Of a DNA stretch of 64,000 bases, positions 1 to 12,250 are shown in pieces. The position numbers and the translations under genes were made by a program. Below the pieces are notes generated by a model. That model was not told where the DNA came from and made no database searches. It worked only from the letters and a program-made list of their open reading frames with translations. Source of the stretch: Rhizophagus clarus (lineage: Eukaryota; Glomeromycota; Glomeromycetes; Glomerales; Glomeraceae); contig BLAL01000030.1 of the NCBI GenBank assembly GCA_015698045.1, forward strand, positions 868,001 through 932,000, given 5' to 3'. Numbering within the stretch: the stretch's first letter is position 1; each line of letters begins with the position of its first letter.

Positions 1-339
1 TGGTTATTCTTACTGCCTTATTTAATTATTTTACATCATGAAAAAGCTTTTGAAGAATAAATAATACCATTAACAACTGCAAATAACTACTATTGTATTC
101 ACAAAACTTTTATTTGCAACTGGTATAAAAAGTGATGGGTTCTTAAAATAGTTAATGGGTTATAAAAAGTCGTTATTACTTTAATTTTTAAGCACGAGTT
201 GTAAAAAATTTTTTTATTTTCTGATTATTCTACATAAGATTGATAAGATGAATGTGTAACACAATCGTATTTTGCACTGTTTACTAATTTTTTATTAAAA
301 ATTCTTAATTTAAGCTAATTCCAAGGATCGGTGCATATG
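1..339. other. AT-rich spacer, no gene seen
   Basis: Very AT-rich DNA without a supported coding region, RNA gene or clear repeat boundary. It leads into the dimeric repeat that starts near 340. Confidence 0.5.
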
Positions 340-830
340 TGATTTTTATAATTATAATTTAATACTAAATTTTAAACATAAATAACTTTGTTAATATTGA
401 TGTTACAGATATATAATATATATCATTAGAATTCTCTTAATAAGCTGAATTCAACTGCATAAAAATCATAAAAATCAGATTACTAGATGTGGAGATTATT
501 AACTTTAAATTTTAATATTATTATTTATAACTATTTAATACCAAATTTTAAATGTGAATAACTTTGTTAATATTGATGCTATAAATATGCAACACATATT
601 ATTAGAATCCTCTTGATAAGCTGAATCAAATCATAAAAGATTATAAAAATTGAATTACTAGATGTAGAAATCAGTAACTTTGAATTTAATATTATTGTTT
701 ATTATAAAAATTATATGATTATAATGTAATTTTACTTATTTTGACTTTTGAAGAAGCTTAAATCAAAATCATTTTAACCATTTCAACTATTTTAAAGGTT
801 AAAATTAACCAATTTTAGTTTTATATATAT
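340..830. repeat. Dimeric ~185-bp interspersed repeat, copy 1
   Basis: Two head-to-tail units share the blocks ATTTTAAA-TGAATAACTTTGTT, TGCTACAGATATG, ATCATTAGAATCCTCT and TAACTTTGAATTTTAATATT. The same dimer recurs at 3305-3815, where it is better preserved and has inverted flanks. This copy looks older or truncated on its left. It is a non-coding, probably non-autonomous mobile repeat; no transposase is present. Confidence 0.7.
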
Positions 831-1639
831 ATAAATCTAAACTTCTAAAATATTGTAACTATTAAAATTTAAAAATTATAACTACTTAAAAAACTTAATT
901 ATGATATTTAAAAATTAAAATTATGAATTTATTTTTCATAAAATAAAAAAAGAGGATTGTCCTATCTGTAACATATATCAAAACTATTGTAAATCAGTTT
1001 TTATTATTACTAGTATTATAAATATAAACAGTTTTTTTCTTCTTTTGATTAATAGTGAATTATTTGCTATATTAAACTACACTAATGTTTTGTTCATATT
1101 GAAAATATTGTATAAATCAAAAGATTTTTTAGCTTGCAAGCAGATAATAAATTAATGAAATTTAGCCAAAAACTCTTTTGTATGATTTAGTAACTCCTAA
1201 AAAATTTTTATGTATTACCTTCAAAATAGTTTATGTTTTTATATAAAATAAAATATCCATTAAAATGATATTTTAAAATTCTTTGCTAAATCACTATATA
1301 AAATTATTATTTTAGATTCCTTTAAAATTTTTTGCATTTTAATTTATATTTTTTTTTTTTTTTTTTTTTTAGCGTTGATAATGCAGAAATCTTTATTGAA
1401 ACATTTTAATTTATAAAATTATATAAATAATAGCTAATCACTTATTTTTTTTGTTTAATAAGTCAAGTATATAGTTTTTCTTTAATTTTAGAATAAAAGG
1501 CTTTTTGATCTGAACCAATTCATTTACTGTTTTGGTTAATTTTAATGTCCCAATTTTTGTTTGCTATAATCTAATACCTTACTATACTTGAGTTAAGCTA
1601 GAAATGTCTTACAATTTTATTTTATTTATGTTTCTTAAT
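831..1639. other. AT-rich spacer, no gene seen
   Basis: A long T run lies at about 1350-1370 and short AT-rich tracts surround it. I see no open coding region, RNA gene or repeat with clear ends. Confidence 0.5.
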
Positions 1640-2570
1640 TAGAGTTCTGAATGGGTAAGAATCAATTCAAATTACCTGTTGAGTTGACCTGAAATATTCA
1701 GGTTGGGTCTTCAAATTTAATACCCAGTATCAGGTTGGGTTATATGTTTGACCTGACCTGATTGATCTGTTAACCTGAAATCAATTTAATAAAAAAAAGT
1801 TCTGCAATGTTTTTTAATTAATCTAATGAAAAAATATTGTGAACTATTTTTTCAGCGTATATTTATTAATAAAAAAACATTTTGCAACATTTCTTTAATT
1901 AATTTTATGAAAAAACATTGTGAAATATTTTTTCAGTGTACTTTATTAATAAAAAAATATTTTACAACATTTTTTTTTAATTAGCTTTATGAAAAAATTT
2001 TGCGAAATGTTTTTTCAATATATTTTTACTAATAAAAAAACATTGCAAAACATTTTTCAGTGTATTTTACTAATAGAAAAACATTTTGCAATATTTTTTT
2101 TAATTAGCTTTATGAAAAAATGTTGCAAAACATTTTTTCAGTATATTTTTACTAATAAAAAACATTTCACAACGTTTTTTTAATTAATTTTGTGAAAAAA
2201 TGTTACGAAATATTTTTTCATGTATATTTATTAATAAAGAAACGTTTTGCAACATTTTTTTAATTAGCTTTATAAAAAAATGTTGCAAAATGTTTTTCCA
2301 GTATATTTTATTAATAAAAAAACATTTCACAACGTTTTTTAATAGAAAATGTAATAAAAAAACGTTTTTGGGATATTTTTTTATTTAAAATATTTGTAAT
2401 AAACTTCAAGTAATTAGGGTTACCTGGTTACTCAAAGTGACCTGAATACTTTCAGATCAAATAGGTCAGGTTGGGTTAAAACAAGTTACTTAACCTGATC
2501 TGACCTGAAAAAATTATTCAGTTCAGATTAATGATGTAACCTAACCTGACCTGACTCATTCAGAACTCTA
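1640..2570. mobile_element. Non-autonomous hAT-type element with internal tandem repeats
   Basis: The ends are perfect 14-bp terminal inverted repeats, TAGAGTTCTGAATG at 1640 and its reverse complement ending at 2570. They are flanked by a perfect 8-bp target duplication, TTCTTAAT, at 1632-1639 and 2571-2578. An 8-bp duplication and the 5' YARNG end are hallmarks of the hAT superfamily. Subterminal stretches are rich in GACCTGACCTG and GGTTGGGTT in opposite orientations. The core (about 1790-2390) is a tandem array of roughly 75-bp units built on AAAACATTTTGCAACATTTT. There is no transposase, so it must be mobilised in trans. The small open frames inside the array are by-products of the repeat. 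Confidence 0.88.
1790..2390. repeat. Tandem ~75-bp repeats inside the hAT-type element
   Basis: About eight diverged units alternate AAAACATTTTGCAACATTTTTT, TTAATTAATTTTATGAAAAA and TTTTTCAGTGTATTTTATTA blocks. Similar AT-rich text occurs near 40210-40450 and 63680-64000, which suggests other decayed copies of related repeats. Confidence 0.7.
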
Positions 2571-2746
2571 TTCTTAATATAAGTAATAACCTAATTCTTT
2601 TGGCAAATAGAGTATAAAGTATAACTTTATTTGGTAGTTTTATTGTATAAAATCTTTATGTGTTTTCTTGGTATTTTTGTGAAAGTTTTAAATAGATGTT
2701 TTATGTAAGTTGTGCATTTATAAGTTATTTGATGAATAAGTCTAAT

Positions 2747-3117
2747 TGTAACAACCTATTACAAATATTATTTGTAACAACCTAATTGGTACATTTTTAT
2801 TAGTCAGTTCAAATTACGTAATATTACACAAATCTAAAAAAGAAAATTTTTGTTTCCAGAAAAAATGAAAAATTTTGGTATACAAGATTATATAGGTTTT
2901 CAAAAAGAAAATTTTTTACTTATCACTTAGTGGAAAAAAGGTTTTTGTTAAATAAGTTAAAAATGACATTCAAAATTATCATTGTTATTCTAAGTAAACT
3001 TACTGAGGAGGTAAATATACACTTATTATAATATTTTTAAAAATTTATATATTATAAATTTTTTTATAATTTTTTTTTTAAGGTTGTTACAAATAATATT
3101 TGTAACAGGTTATTACA
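2747..3117. mobile_element. Small inverted-repeat element (MITE), 371 bp
   Basis: The two ends carry an inverted repeat of about 37 bp (2747-2783 and 3081-3117) with only a few differences. Each end is itself nearly palindromic around ACAAATATTATTTGT. The interior is AT-rich and non-coding. I could not define a convincing target duplication, so the superfamily is left open. Confidence 0.7.
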
Positions 3118-3214
3118 AATACATTTATTCTTATTTGATTATATAAGTAATATTGTACAGTTCATAATATAGATTACTATGTTATTTTACAGTTTCTATT
3201 ATCACTATATATGA

Positions 3215-3815
3215 AGTCAAAATTAAAATCTAAAAGTCAAAATATTTTGACTTGGAAAGGTTAAAAGTCAAAATTAAAGTTAAAATAGCCAAAATTACGT
3301 CATAATCATGTGATTTTTATAATTATAATTTAATATCAAATTTTAAATGTGAATAATTTCATCAATGTTGATGCTACAGATATGTAACACATATCATTGG
3401 AATCCTCTCGATAAGCAGAATCCAACCGCACCAAGATCATAAAAATTAAATCACTGGATGCAGAGATCGTTAACTTTGAATTTTAATATTATTGTTTATT
3501 ATAAGAGTAATAAGACTATTTAATCTCAAATTTTAAACATGAATAACTCTATCAATATTGATGCTATAAATATGCAATACATATCATTTGAATCCTCTCG
3601 ATGAGTTAAATCCAACTGTGTAAAGATCATAAAAATCAGAATACTAGATGCAAAGATCGTTAACTTTGAGTTTTAATATTATTGTTTACTATAAAAATTA
3701 TATGACTATAATGTAATTTTGGCCATTTCAACTTTCAAAAGGGCCCAAATCAAAATAATTTTGACCATTTTGACCATTTCAGAAGGTTGAAATTAACTAA
3801 TTTTGGTTTTATGTA
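3215..3815. mobile_element. Foldback-type element carrying the dimeric repeat, copy 2
   Basis: A dimer of the roughly 185-bp unit seen at 340-830 is flanked by inverted sequence. The left flank has AAGTCAAAATATTTTGACTT and AGCCAAAATTACGTCATAAT; the right flank has the inverted counterpart, ATAATGTAATTTTGGCCATT and AATTTTGACCATTT. The layout of inverted flanks around a direct dimer fits a non-autonomous element. No coding capacity is seen. Confidence 0.6.
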
Positions 3816-3929
3816 TAATTATCAATTTAGTAACACAATTTGAAAGAAAAAATATATTATATAAAATCACTTAAAATTAAGTATCTCTATAGTAAAAAAA
3901 AAGTTGCTTAATTTTAGAAGTACAGTCAC

Positions 3930-6900
3930 CACTGGATTACATCGGAAAAGTTATATCAGTTCAGATCTGCAGTAATCTGCAATTTTAGCAGATTGCCGCT
4001 TTTTTTTATGCAATTTTATTAAGAATCTGCGCAATACTGCAAGAATTATTTTTTGTATTTTTTTAAAGATTTTTTGATCAAAAATTTGTGATAGTCTCCA
4101 AAATTGCAGATTTTTAAAAACACTTCGCACAAAAATCTTTAGAGATCTTCATATTTTCTGATAAACTTTACATAAACTTTTTTTTTATTTTGATAAACTT
4201 TGTTTTAACACTTAGATTTTTAATAAACAATGTTTTTTACAACACTTTAAAGAAATTATTACTTTTTTTTTTAAAAAAAAAAAATGATTTTTTAATACCA
4301 TTTAAAGATTCCAAAAAAAAGTTAATATTTTTTAAAATTTATTAAAGAACATTAACACTAACATTCATCATTTCTTTGAATCTGGAATATTAAAGAAAAT
4401 TGTAGATTCTCTATTTCGATATAGATCCTGAACACTTAATGAAAGTAGTAATCATTTATGATTACTAAACATGCTGATGTTGTTAAAGAAGTTACTGTTA
4501 TGCCCAGATTTTAAAGAATTAGTGGAAAAAATTCTGATTTCTGGCTCCATTTGAAGGTATAATCTTTTTTTTATTATTTTTGGTTTGACGAACGTTATCT
4601 AAGTTCAATTTTTTATTTTTATATCTTGTAGGCTGAAAAAAGGTTTCTTGTCAAACTGAAACTTTTTTGTGGTAATTTTGATCAGTCTTGGCATTAGTCA
4701 TATAACTTCAAGATCAGTTGATAATCTCAAAAAATTTTCAACCATTTTTTCTATCTTCAAAATGTGAAGCTGTCTAAGATTTCCAGCTGAAACTCTTTTA
4801 AAATGCTGAAACATTCGCGAGTTTTGATATAAATTTGATATATGTATTCCTACAAAAAAAAAAAACTTATTAATTATACATAAATAAAGGGCTTGTAAAA
4901 CAAACCCACTTACTCTAATTCTAAAGTTTACCCAGTTCTTTGCCAGTTCTAAAGTCCAGAAGAGTCCTGTAAAAAAAAGAAAGGAACGTTAGCAATGTTT
5001 CAAAAATATATATATATATATATTGCAAGAAGAAAAAAAAATACTTACCCTTTCGCTAATTCCAAAGTTTATTATCGGTAGTGCCTCAGCCACTTTGGTA
5101 TAATTCGAAAGTTTAATGTAAAACATTCAAAATATTTTTTTTTATTATTAATTTTATTTAACGAGCGTTGGCTAACATTCGTTCTTACTTTTCGTAGGCC
5201 TAAAATACCGAACATGCAATCAGGATTCCTTTTCAAAAGTAATTTTGAAAAAAAAATTTTTATTTACTTCAACGAATGTTATCTAACATTCATTTTCATT
5301 TTTTTTAGGTCTGGAAGAAGCGGACCACAGTATTTTGAAGGTAAAAAACTTCGAAATAGTTTTTTTTTATTTTTATTTAAACAAACGTTACTAACATTTA
5401 GTTTTAATTTTTTTTGCAAGTTCAGAACATCAAGTTGGTTTCAGATTCCATTTTGAAGGTAACTTCGAAAAATCTTTTTTTTATCTTTATTTCAATGAAT
5501 GTTAATATTTGTTTTTACTTTTTGTAGGTTCGAAATTCCATTTTGAAGTGGACTGGAGTATTTCAAAGGTGAAAACAAACTTTGAAATTTATAATTTATA
5601 ATTTTTTTAATGAACGTTACTAATGTTCATTTTTATTTTTATTTTTTTTTTTTTAGATCCAGACGAAGCCCAGATTTTATTCGAAGATAAGCCTTCAAAT
5701 CCTTTAATTTATTGTTTTATTTAGTGAACGTTACTGATGTTCAAAATTTTTATTTTTAGGTCCAGACGTTCCATTTCGAAGGCTGGACTCTATTTGAAGG
5801 TGAATCTTTGATTTTTTTTTGTTTTTATTTATGGTTTATTAAATGAAACATTAATACAAATGTTTCATTTCTATTTAAAAGAATTTTGAGAGTAACACTT
5901 TGAAATTCTTCTGTTTTTATTTTTTTTAACAAGCATTTTACTAACATTCGTTTTATATTTTTTTAGGTCCAGAACTCCACCCTGAGGCAATAGAGCATTT
6001 CGAAAGTAAAAAACTTTGAAATTATTTTTTTTTCTTTGGTTTTATGTAACAAAACGTCAACTAATGTTTCATTTTTTTTTCTCATAGATCAACGGCTTAT
6101 AGATGAGTTTCCAGTCAAAATTTGAAGGTAAATTTGAAATAACCTTATTTTTAATATATTTTTTAAATAAAACATTGATTAATGTTTTGCCTTTATCCTT
6201 TTGTAGGTTTGCGACTTCCAGATGCCTCCTGGACGTAATTTCACATAATTCTGAAGGTATTTATCTTTGAAATAATTCTTTTTTTTTGTTTTATTAACAA
6301 AATGTAAATTAACATTTTGATTTTATTTTTTTTAGGTACTCGACTTCTTGGAAGCTCCTTGGAATGAAATTTTGAAAGGTAAGCTTCGAAATTATTAAAT
6401 TTCTGTTATTTCTTTTTTAATGAAACATTTAGCTAATGTTTTCATTTTATTTTTTATAGGTTTTGATTTTCAGACACCTCTTGGACTAAATTTTAAAGGT
6501 ATTTACTTCGAAAATTTCAAATTTATTATTTTTATTTTTTTAAAACGAAACTTTGACTAATGTTTCATTTTTTATTTTGTAGGTTTGTGGATTTTCTGGC
6601 GCTTCCTTAATGAGATTCTGAAGGTATTTACCTTCGAAAAAAATTAAAATTTAAAAATTTTCTTTCTTTTTTTTTGAACGAAATGCTAACTAACATTTTG
6701 TTTTTATTTTGTAGGTCTACGACTTTTTAGACGTGCATTATAGGCGAAATTTTGAAGGTAAGCTTTGAAATTATTAAATTTTTGTTATTTTTTTTTAATG
6801 AAATGTTTAGCTAACGTTTTTGTTTTATTTTTGTAGGTTTGCAGCTGCTGAATATTCCTTGGCTGAATTTTGAAGGTAAATAAGCTTCAATTTTTCTTTA

Positions 6901-7632
6901 TTGTTTTTAAACGAAACATTGACTAACATTTTAATTTTCTTTTATTTTTTAGGTCCAAGACTTCCTGATCATTTAATATACGGAATTTCAAAAATTAAAA
7001 ACCTTAAAATTTACTATTATTTTATTAACGAAACGTAAACTGCCATTTTGTTTAGGTCATAGATTTCTGAATACCTTCTGAAACGTAATTTTAAAAATTA
7101 TTTCTTTTTTCTTTATTTAAATGAAAACAGTAATTAACATTTCGCTATTCTTTATTGTAGATTTTCAGTTTTCTTTAGATATGATGATATTTTCACATTT
7201 TGACACGTTTTGTTAGATCGAAGAAATTAAAAGTTGTTTGTTGAAATCGAACCAACTGAAACAATGTCCAAACCATTAACAACAACATAATTTGAACATC
7301 TGTAAAGAAAAACAAAGAGGACTTTTAATTAGTGCATTTAGTTAGCAAATAGAATAGTTTAGTATATGTATATTTAAATTTGTAAATATCTTTAATTAAT
7401 AAATTGATATTAGTTAATATTAGATAAGTGCCTAATTGTAAATTTGCATTAGTATTTTTGAAAAATTTTGCAGATTTATTTTTGAAAAATTTCGCTGGTT
7501 TTTTTGTACTTGCAGATCTGCGCAGAAATCCATGAAATTTTTCAGTGCTGCACATTGGCATGTTCTCAGATCTGCACAAAAATGTACTTCGCAGAATTGC
7601 CCAGATCTGTGAACTAAAATTTTTCTTGATGT
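3930..7632. mobile_element. Probable inverted-repeat element containing exon/intron-like array 1
   Basis: The left end (3935-3970) and the reverse complement of the right end (about 7590-7632) share TACATC, GGAAAA, a TTTTA block, GTTCA and CAGATCTG in the same order. Both subterminal regions repeat CAGATCTGC and related words. The right end abuts the TAGGGATTGG terminus of the next (hAT) element at 7632, so one may have inserted at the border of the other. The interior is array 1. No transposase is seen, and a target duplication could not be established. Confidence 0.5.
4600..7165 (+). repeat. Tandem ~120-bp exon/intron-like modules, array 1
   Basis: About 17 units, with splice-acceptor-like TAG/AAG ends near 4631, 5197, 5308, 5420, 5527, 5656, 5759, 5966, 6087, 6206, 6335, 6459, 6582, 6714, 6836, 6952, 7055 and 7160. 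Most are followed by a 30-50 nt block that ends GAAG, then GTAA or GTATTT plus CTTCGAAA, an AT/T-rich spacer, ACTAAYRTT and a T tract. These are the parts of a short fungal intron in the right order. The exon-like blocks often begin GTCCAGAC or GTTTGCGAC and are diverged in sequence and length (for example 32, 38, 41, 40, 40, 50, 43, 39, 41, 43 and 39 nt), so no common reading frame is kept. Spacing is 103-132 bp, with one double step. Confidence 0.75.
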
Positions 7633-8159
7633 AGGGATTGGAATTGATTCCCATTATTAGAATTGATTATAGAATTGATTAATCATAATTAATCATTTCG
7701 CAAGATATTTGATTTTTGATTTTTGATATCTAGAACTAATCGAATTTATGTGTTAAAAAAATGACATTTAAGGCACAGGTAATTTTGTTGATCACAATTT
7801 TAATGCGAAAACTGATTTTTAATGCATTTTTACAAAATTTATAATGAACAATTTATTTAATAATAGAAATTAAAGTATATTTATTTAATACTATTATGAA
7901 TATTTTTAAAAGAAAAATAAAAAAAAATTTTAGTAATTAGCCATTCATCGTAACTTTTCCATATATGTTGATATATTCTCTATTTCTTTTTAAAAACATA
8001 AGCTAGTTAACAAAACATGAATTCAAACGAGTTTTTTGTAGTGTAATTAAATTTTTAGTGTCAGAAAAAACCTTTCTGATAAAACTGACATAGCAGAAAT
8101 ATGAAGATATTTTATTGCTAATTTGTATAATACTAGATATTGATTTTTATTGTTTAACC

Positions 8160-10135
8160 ACTATAAATATGGATCATATTCTTTAAGAACAGGTAATTTT
8201 AATACATTTAAATAATATTGGAATTTATCTTTTATTAGTGCAACAGTTTTGTTATTCTTTTTTTTACAAAAATTTCTTATTGCTGTTGTTAAATCATCTA
8301 TATTTTTATTAAATGTTATAGAACTATTATTTTGTTTAGAAATTTCAAACTCTTCTTTTAATTGATTAACAATACTATTTTTTTTTCTTAAGAATCAATA
8401 AATCTAAGCTTTTAAAACAAGGATCAAAAAATGATCATTTTAAATATAAATCTTGAGGAAAATTCCATCTTGATATTAAATCTTGTAAAATTGCATTACT
8501 GCAATATTTTGCTTTACTAGTTTCTAATAGTAAAATCATTTTCAAGCCTATCCTTTAAATTATATATAGTTGGATATATAAAACCAATTGTTGGATATTT
8601 TATATTACTTAAAAAATGGGTTGTAATTTTAAAAAGAGGTAAAAGCTCTATTACTTTAATTATTTTCTACTCATTAACTATAGGATAAAGTTCTTCTAAT
8701 TTTTCATCCTCTTTACGAATATATGAACTTATATCATTCATTAAAGAAGCCTTTAGCATCAAAATTGCTGGTTTAAGAACAATAAGTCTTTGAAAAACAT
8801 AAAGTATTGAATTTTATTTTATATTATTTGCTTTTACAACATTAAGACAAATAAGATTCTTAACTTCTTTTTCTAATTCTTCAGTTTCTTGTAATATTTC
8901 TTGTTAGCGATATAAATAAATTTGTGATTTTTTTAATTGCTGCCTTTTTTTTATCTCCTGATAAAAAAATAATAAGATATTTACACTTATTAGCTAATGG
9001 TTCTATTTTATCTAATTCTTTTCTAATACTCAACTGAAGAGTATAGATAGTACATGAGATCCTTTCGCCAATTTCTAATTCATTACATACTTTTTTTACA
9101 TTTGAATCATTATCAGTTACTATAGCAGGATCCCAAACATCTCTCATTTAGGTTAGATATGATGTATAGTAAAATTTTCAATTTAGGTTATCTTAGTCAA
9201 TATTAATGCTATCAAAATAAATTTTATACCATTAGATTCGTCTCAATAAGACGAATCTAATGATATAAATATCATTAAAATCCAATCAGTAGAATTTTTA
9301 AATACAGGGGTATGTAGGATAAGAAATTTTCAAAAAATACCCCTAAAATAAGCAACTTTTTAAAAATTTTATATGATCAATAAGCAAACTTAACCCCTGA
9401 CCTATTTATATATAGTTTGGGGTCCTACTATAGCACTTATTTTTGATTCAATCTCTCATTCATTAAACAAATCAAATAAATACTCTTTAATTTCAGTTGA
9501 ATCATATAGATATGATAATTCTGCCATACTAAGAAGTATTTCATGTGGTTCAAATTTAAATGTTACTTAATAAGTAGTAACACCTAAATAAGATAAATAT
9601 GCTGATGAACTTCAGGTATCTAATGTTAAAGAAATATGCTGTATATATGAAAGTTGATTTTTAAGTGTATCTTTTCCAATTTCACATGTTTTTGAGATTT
9701 GATTTTTAAGTGTTTTAGTATAAGAAACTTTATAATATTTATCAAACCCATTTATCATATTAATGAAATCCAGGTCTTCTACAATACTTAAAAGTTGTAC
9801 TGTTCCAATAATAAATGCTACAATATTTTTAGTTAAAGATTTTTGTTTAAAAGGGTGATGTGATTTGATTGAAGAAGTAGAAGGATTTTTTAATTCTTTT
9901 TCATTATATTTTATAGCAATATCTTTGGTAATATGATGTGTACCTGACAAGTGTGTTAATAATGAGCTTGAAGAACCATACCATGAAAGCATTTTTCCAC
10001 AGCCTTTAATTTGATAAATAACTTTTGTATTATCTTCATTAAGCTTAAAGAATCTTTATACCCAACTTGTTTTAGATCATGTAATTTTAGTTGGAGGTTT
10101 TCTTTTCGACTTTTTATTATTGCTGTTTTCAAAAT
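8160..10135 (-). pseudogene. hAT transposase with BED zinc finger, broken
   Basis: The gene begins near 10135. A BED-type finger is recognisable around 9880-9995 (CGKMLSWYGSSSSLLTHL followed by SGTHH), then conserved hAT text SLTLDTWSS and, beyond a 299-bp insertion, VTDNDSNVKKVCNELEIGER and LQLSIRKELDK. The C-terminal end reads LNVLKLPVLKEYDPYL just before a stop near 8160. Several frame breaks and stops lie between 8200 and 8880, so no full-length protein is made. The family cuts and pastes DNA using an RNase-H-like fold and makes 8-bp duplications, consistent with the hAT copies seen here. Confidence 0.75.
9127..9425. mobile_element. 299-bp MITE inside the hAT transposase
   Basis: Its ends are GGATCCCAAAC and, inverted, GTTTGGGGTCC. 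A direct duplication TACTATAGC lies at 9118-9126 and 9426-9434. Removing the element and one duplication joins the transposase text SAIV to TDNDSNVKK. The duplication can be read as 8 or 9 bp, so hAT and MULE origin are both possible. The interior holds a perfect 14-bp hairpin, CATTAGATTCGTCT and its complement, around 9228-9261. Confidence 0.85.
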
Positions 10136-10445
10136 GGTTGATTTCAGAAATTTTTATGACGTATAGAAAAAAACACAAAAACACAAAAAAATACAAAACA
10201 CAAAATGATGTGATACAAGATCTATCCAATAAAATCAGTGCAAAAATCACGTATATAAAATAAATTTTTTTTTTTTAAAAAAAAATCGCATTTTTTAATT
10301 TTTCTTTTTTTAAAGAAATAAAAAAAATGGCAACTTCTTATATAAGACAATATGCTATTGGTGTTTGTTTTTTATATTAACAATGTTTATATTGTGAAAA
10401 AAATTTATCTATTATAATATGTTAATGTAACTTAAAAAAAAACCC

Positions 10446-12172
10446 ATGTTAAAAAATACGGGTAAAGAAAAAAGAAATGTCTATTCTAGAGTCTATAACC
10501 CACAAACAAAATATAGTGTTTATAATAAATTACAACTTGAGAAATTAGAAGAAGCCAATAAAATTTATTCATATAATATTGATTTTTCATTCAAATTTAA
10601 TTTTTCTCTTTGTGTTGTATGTCATAATATTATGGCAAGGTTGAAGAGAAAATCTTTAAAAAATGCAAGAACTACTTTACTAAAAACTTCTAAATCTAAT
10701 TCTAAAAAGAATTTATCATTAAAATTAGAAGATAAATCAAAGATTTTGGATAAATCTAATGATATAAAAATAGAGATATATGAAATATCATCAGATAATG
10801 ATGATGAAAATTACATAAATAAAATAGAAATATCAGAAGAGTCAAACAAAGAAAACACTATAGACGAACCATTTGAAGATACAATAGCCACAGATGATGA
10901 AACAGGTATGGAGATTATTGATGATGATTTGGATATAAAAGAAGAATCTAATAAAGGATCTTTACCAAAAATTTCCTTTAAACTTATAATTAAACAAGAA
11001 AGAAAAAGTAGTGCAGCAAAATAGGAAACTATTAATTAAACTACATTCAAAAATTTTAGGAGAGAATTAAATCTCTTAATACAAACTCAATTGGACAAAA
11101 CAGTAGAATATGATGATTATGTTGTTCGTTATAAACTAGGAAAAGAAATGGGTTTGGGAACTCAATTAACAGATGAAAGGGATTGGAGTAGATTTCTAAC
11201 TAAATATCACAAATTATGTTCTAAGAAAAAAGTGTTGGTAATTTTTACATCTATCAAATCACAAAAGAATAATTCAAAATCTGATAAAAAAAGGTAAATT
11301 ATATTATATTATAATTTACTAAATATTTGCTAAACAATAATATTATTTATTGTAAACAAAAAAGTGATAATACTGCCAATACTTCTGATACTTCTGATAC
11401 TTTATAAGACTCAAAAAAAAAAAAGGAAAATCTGTTGCTAATGCTATTCTAAAAGAATCAAGCTTAATTGAAGAAAGAAGTAAAATAGTAACATCTGTAA
11501 TATTGATATCACAAAGATATTATTGTACAGAACATCAGAGATCATGTTATGTTAATAGATCAAATAAATTACACTTGACTCCACAACATTTAAGTACATG
11601 AGCAGCATTGATAGTAAGTTTTATATTTCACATAACATTTTATGTATTTTGCGTAATATTTATATCTTGTGTAATATTTTTTTAATATATTCATATAATA
11701 TTTCATTATAATACATAATTTTTTACAATTATTTATATATTTTTAGGAATATGCGATTGATGATCCACCTTCTTTTTCTATGTTTAATAATAAATCTACA
11801 AAAAACAATAAATCTTCTATATCATCATCACTACAACCACAAAATATTTTTTATCCTATATCTTTACTATTTTACAATTATCTTAATTATCCTTCTACAC
11901 ATTCTTAACCAAATATGACTTCTCAGCCTTCTACAATTTTTCTATTATCTGGTAGTAAACCTATTCCAATTATTCAAGAATTTTTAGAAAATTTGGATAA
12001 TATGTATGGGAGTCAAAAGTTTACTTGTTTTTTGGAAAAATTTGTTAGTAAATCTATAGATGTTTTAGATATTCGAATCTTAAATGATAGTGATTTTGAA
12101 AAATTGGGCATTAGTAGTATTGGAGCAAAAACAAAACTTGTTAGAAAAGTAAAAAATTATTCATTATCATAA
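10446..12172 (+). pseudogene. Transposon-borne SAM-domain protein gene, broken
   Basis: Pieces in one direction look like exons of one gene. The first, 10446-11024, is rich in Lys/Ser and then Asp/Glu and ends SFKLIIKQERKSSAAK. A second, 11060-11297, includes VEYDDYVVRYKLGKEMGLGT. The third, 11360-11600, includes KIVTSVILISQRYYCTEHQR. The last, 11746-12172, ends in a recognisable SAM-like helix bundle (FLENLDNMYGSQKFTCFLEK, then SDFEKLGISSIGAKTK). Stops occur near 11405, 11600 and 11908, so it is probably inactive. It converges on the DDE transposase at 12251-13640 with only 79 bp between, which suggests both belonged to the same element. SAM domains usually mediate protein or RNA binding; the role here is not known to me. 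Confidence 0.55.
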
Positions 12173-12250
12173 AATAAATTCATGTACATAATAATACACT
12201 CAATAAATATGTACCAATTAAAATAAAATAAACTTTTATTATATATCAAA

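Noticed and set aside
1989-2388. Two short open frames with FFQYIF and KKHF repeats
   Set aside because: They follow the tandem units inside the hAT-type element and have no independent support.
7325-7654. A 109-residue open frame at the end of array 1
   Set aside because: It spans the inverted end with CAGATCTGC repeats and part of the next element's terminus; no family resemblance.
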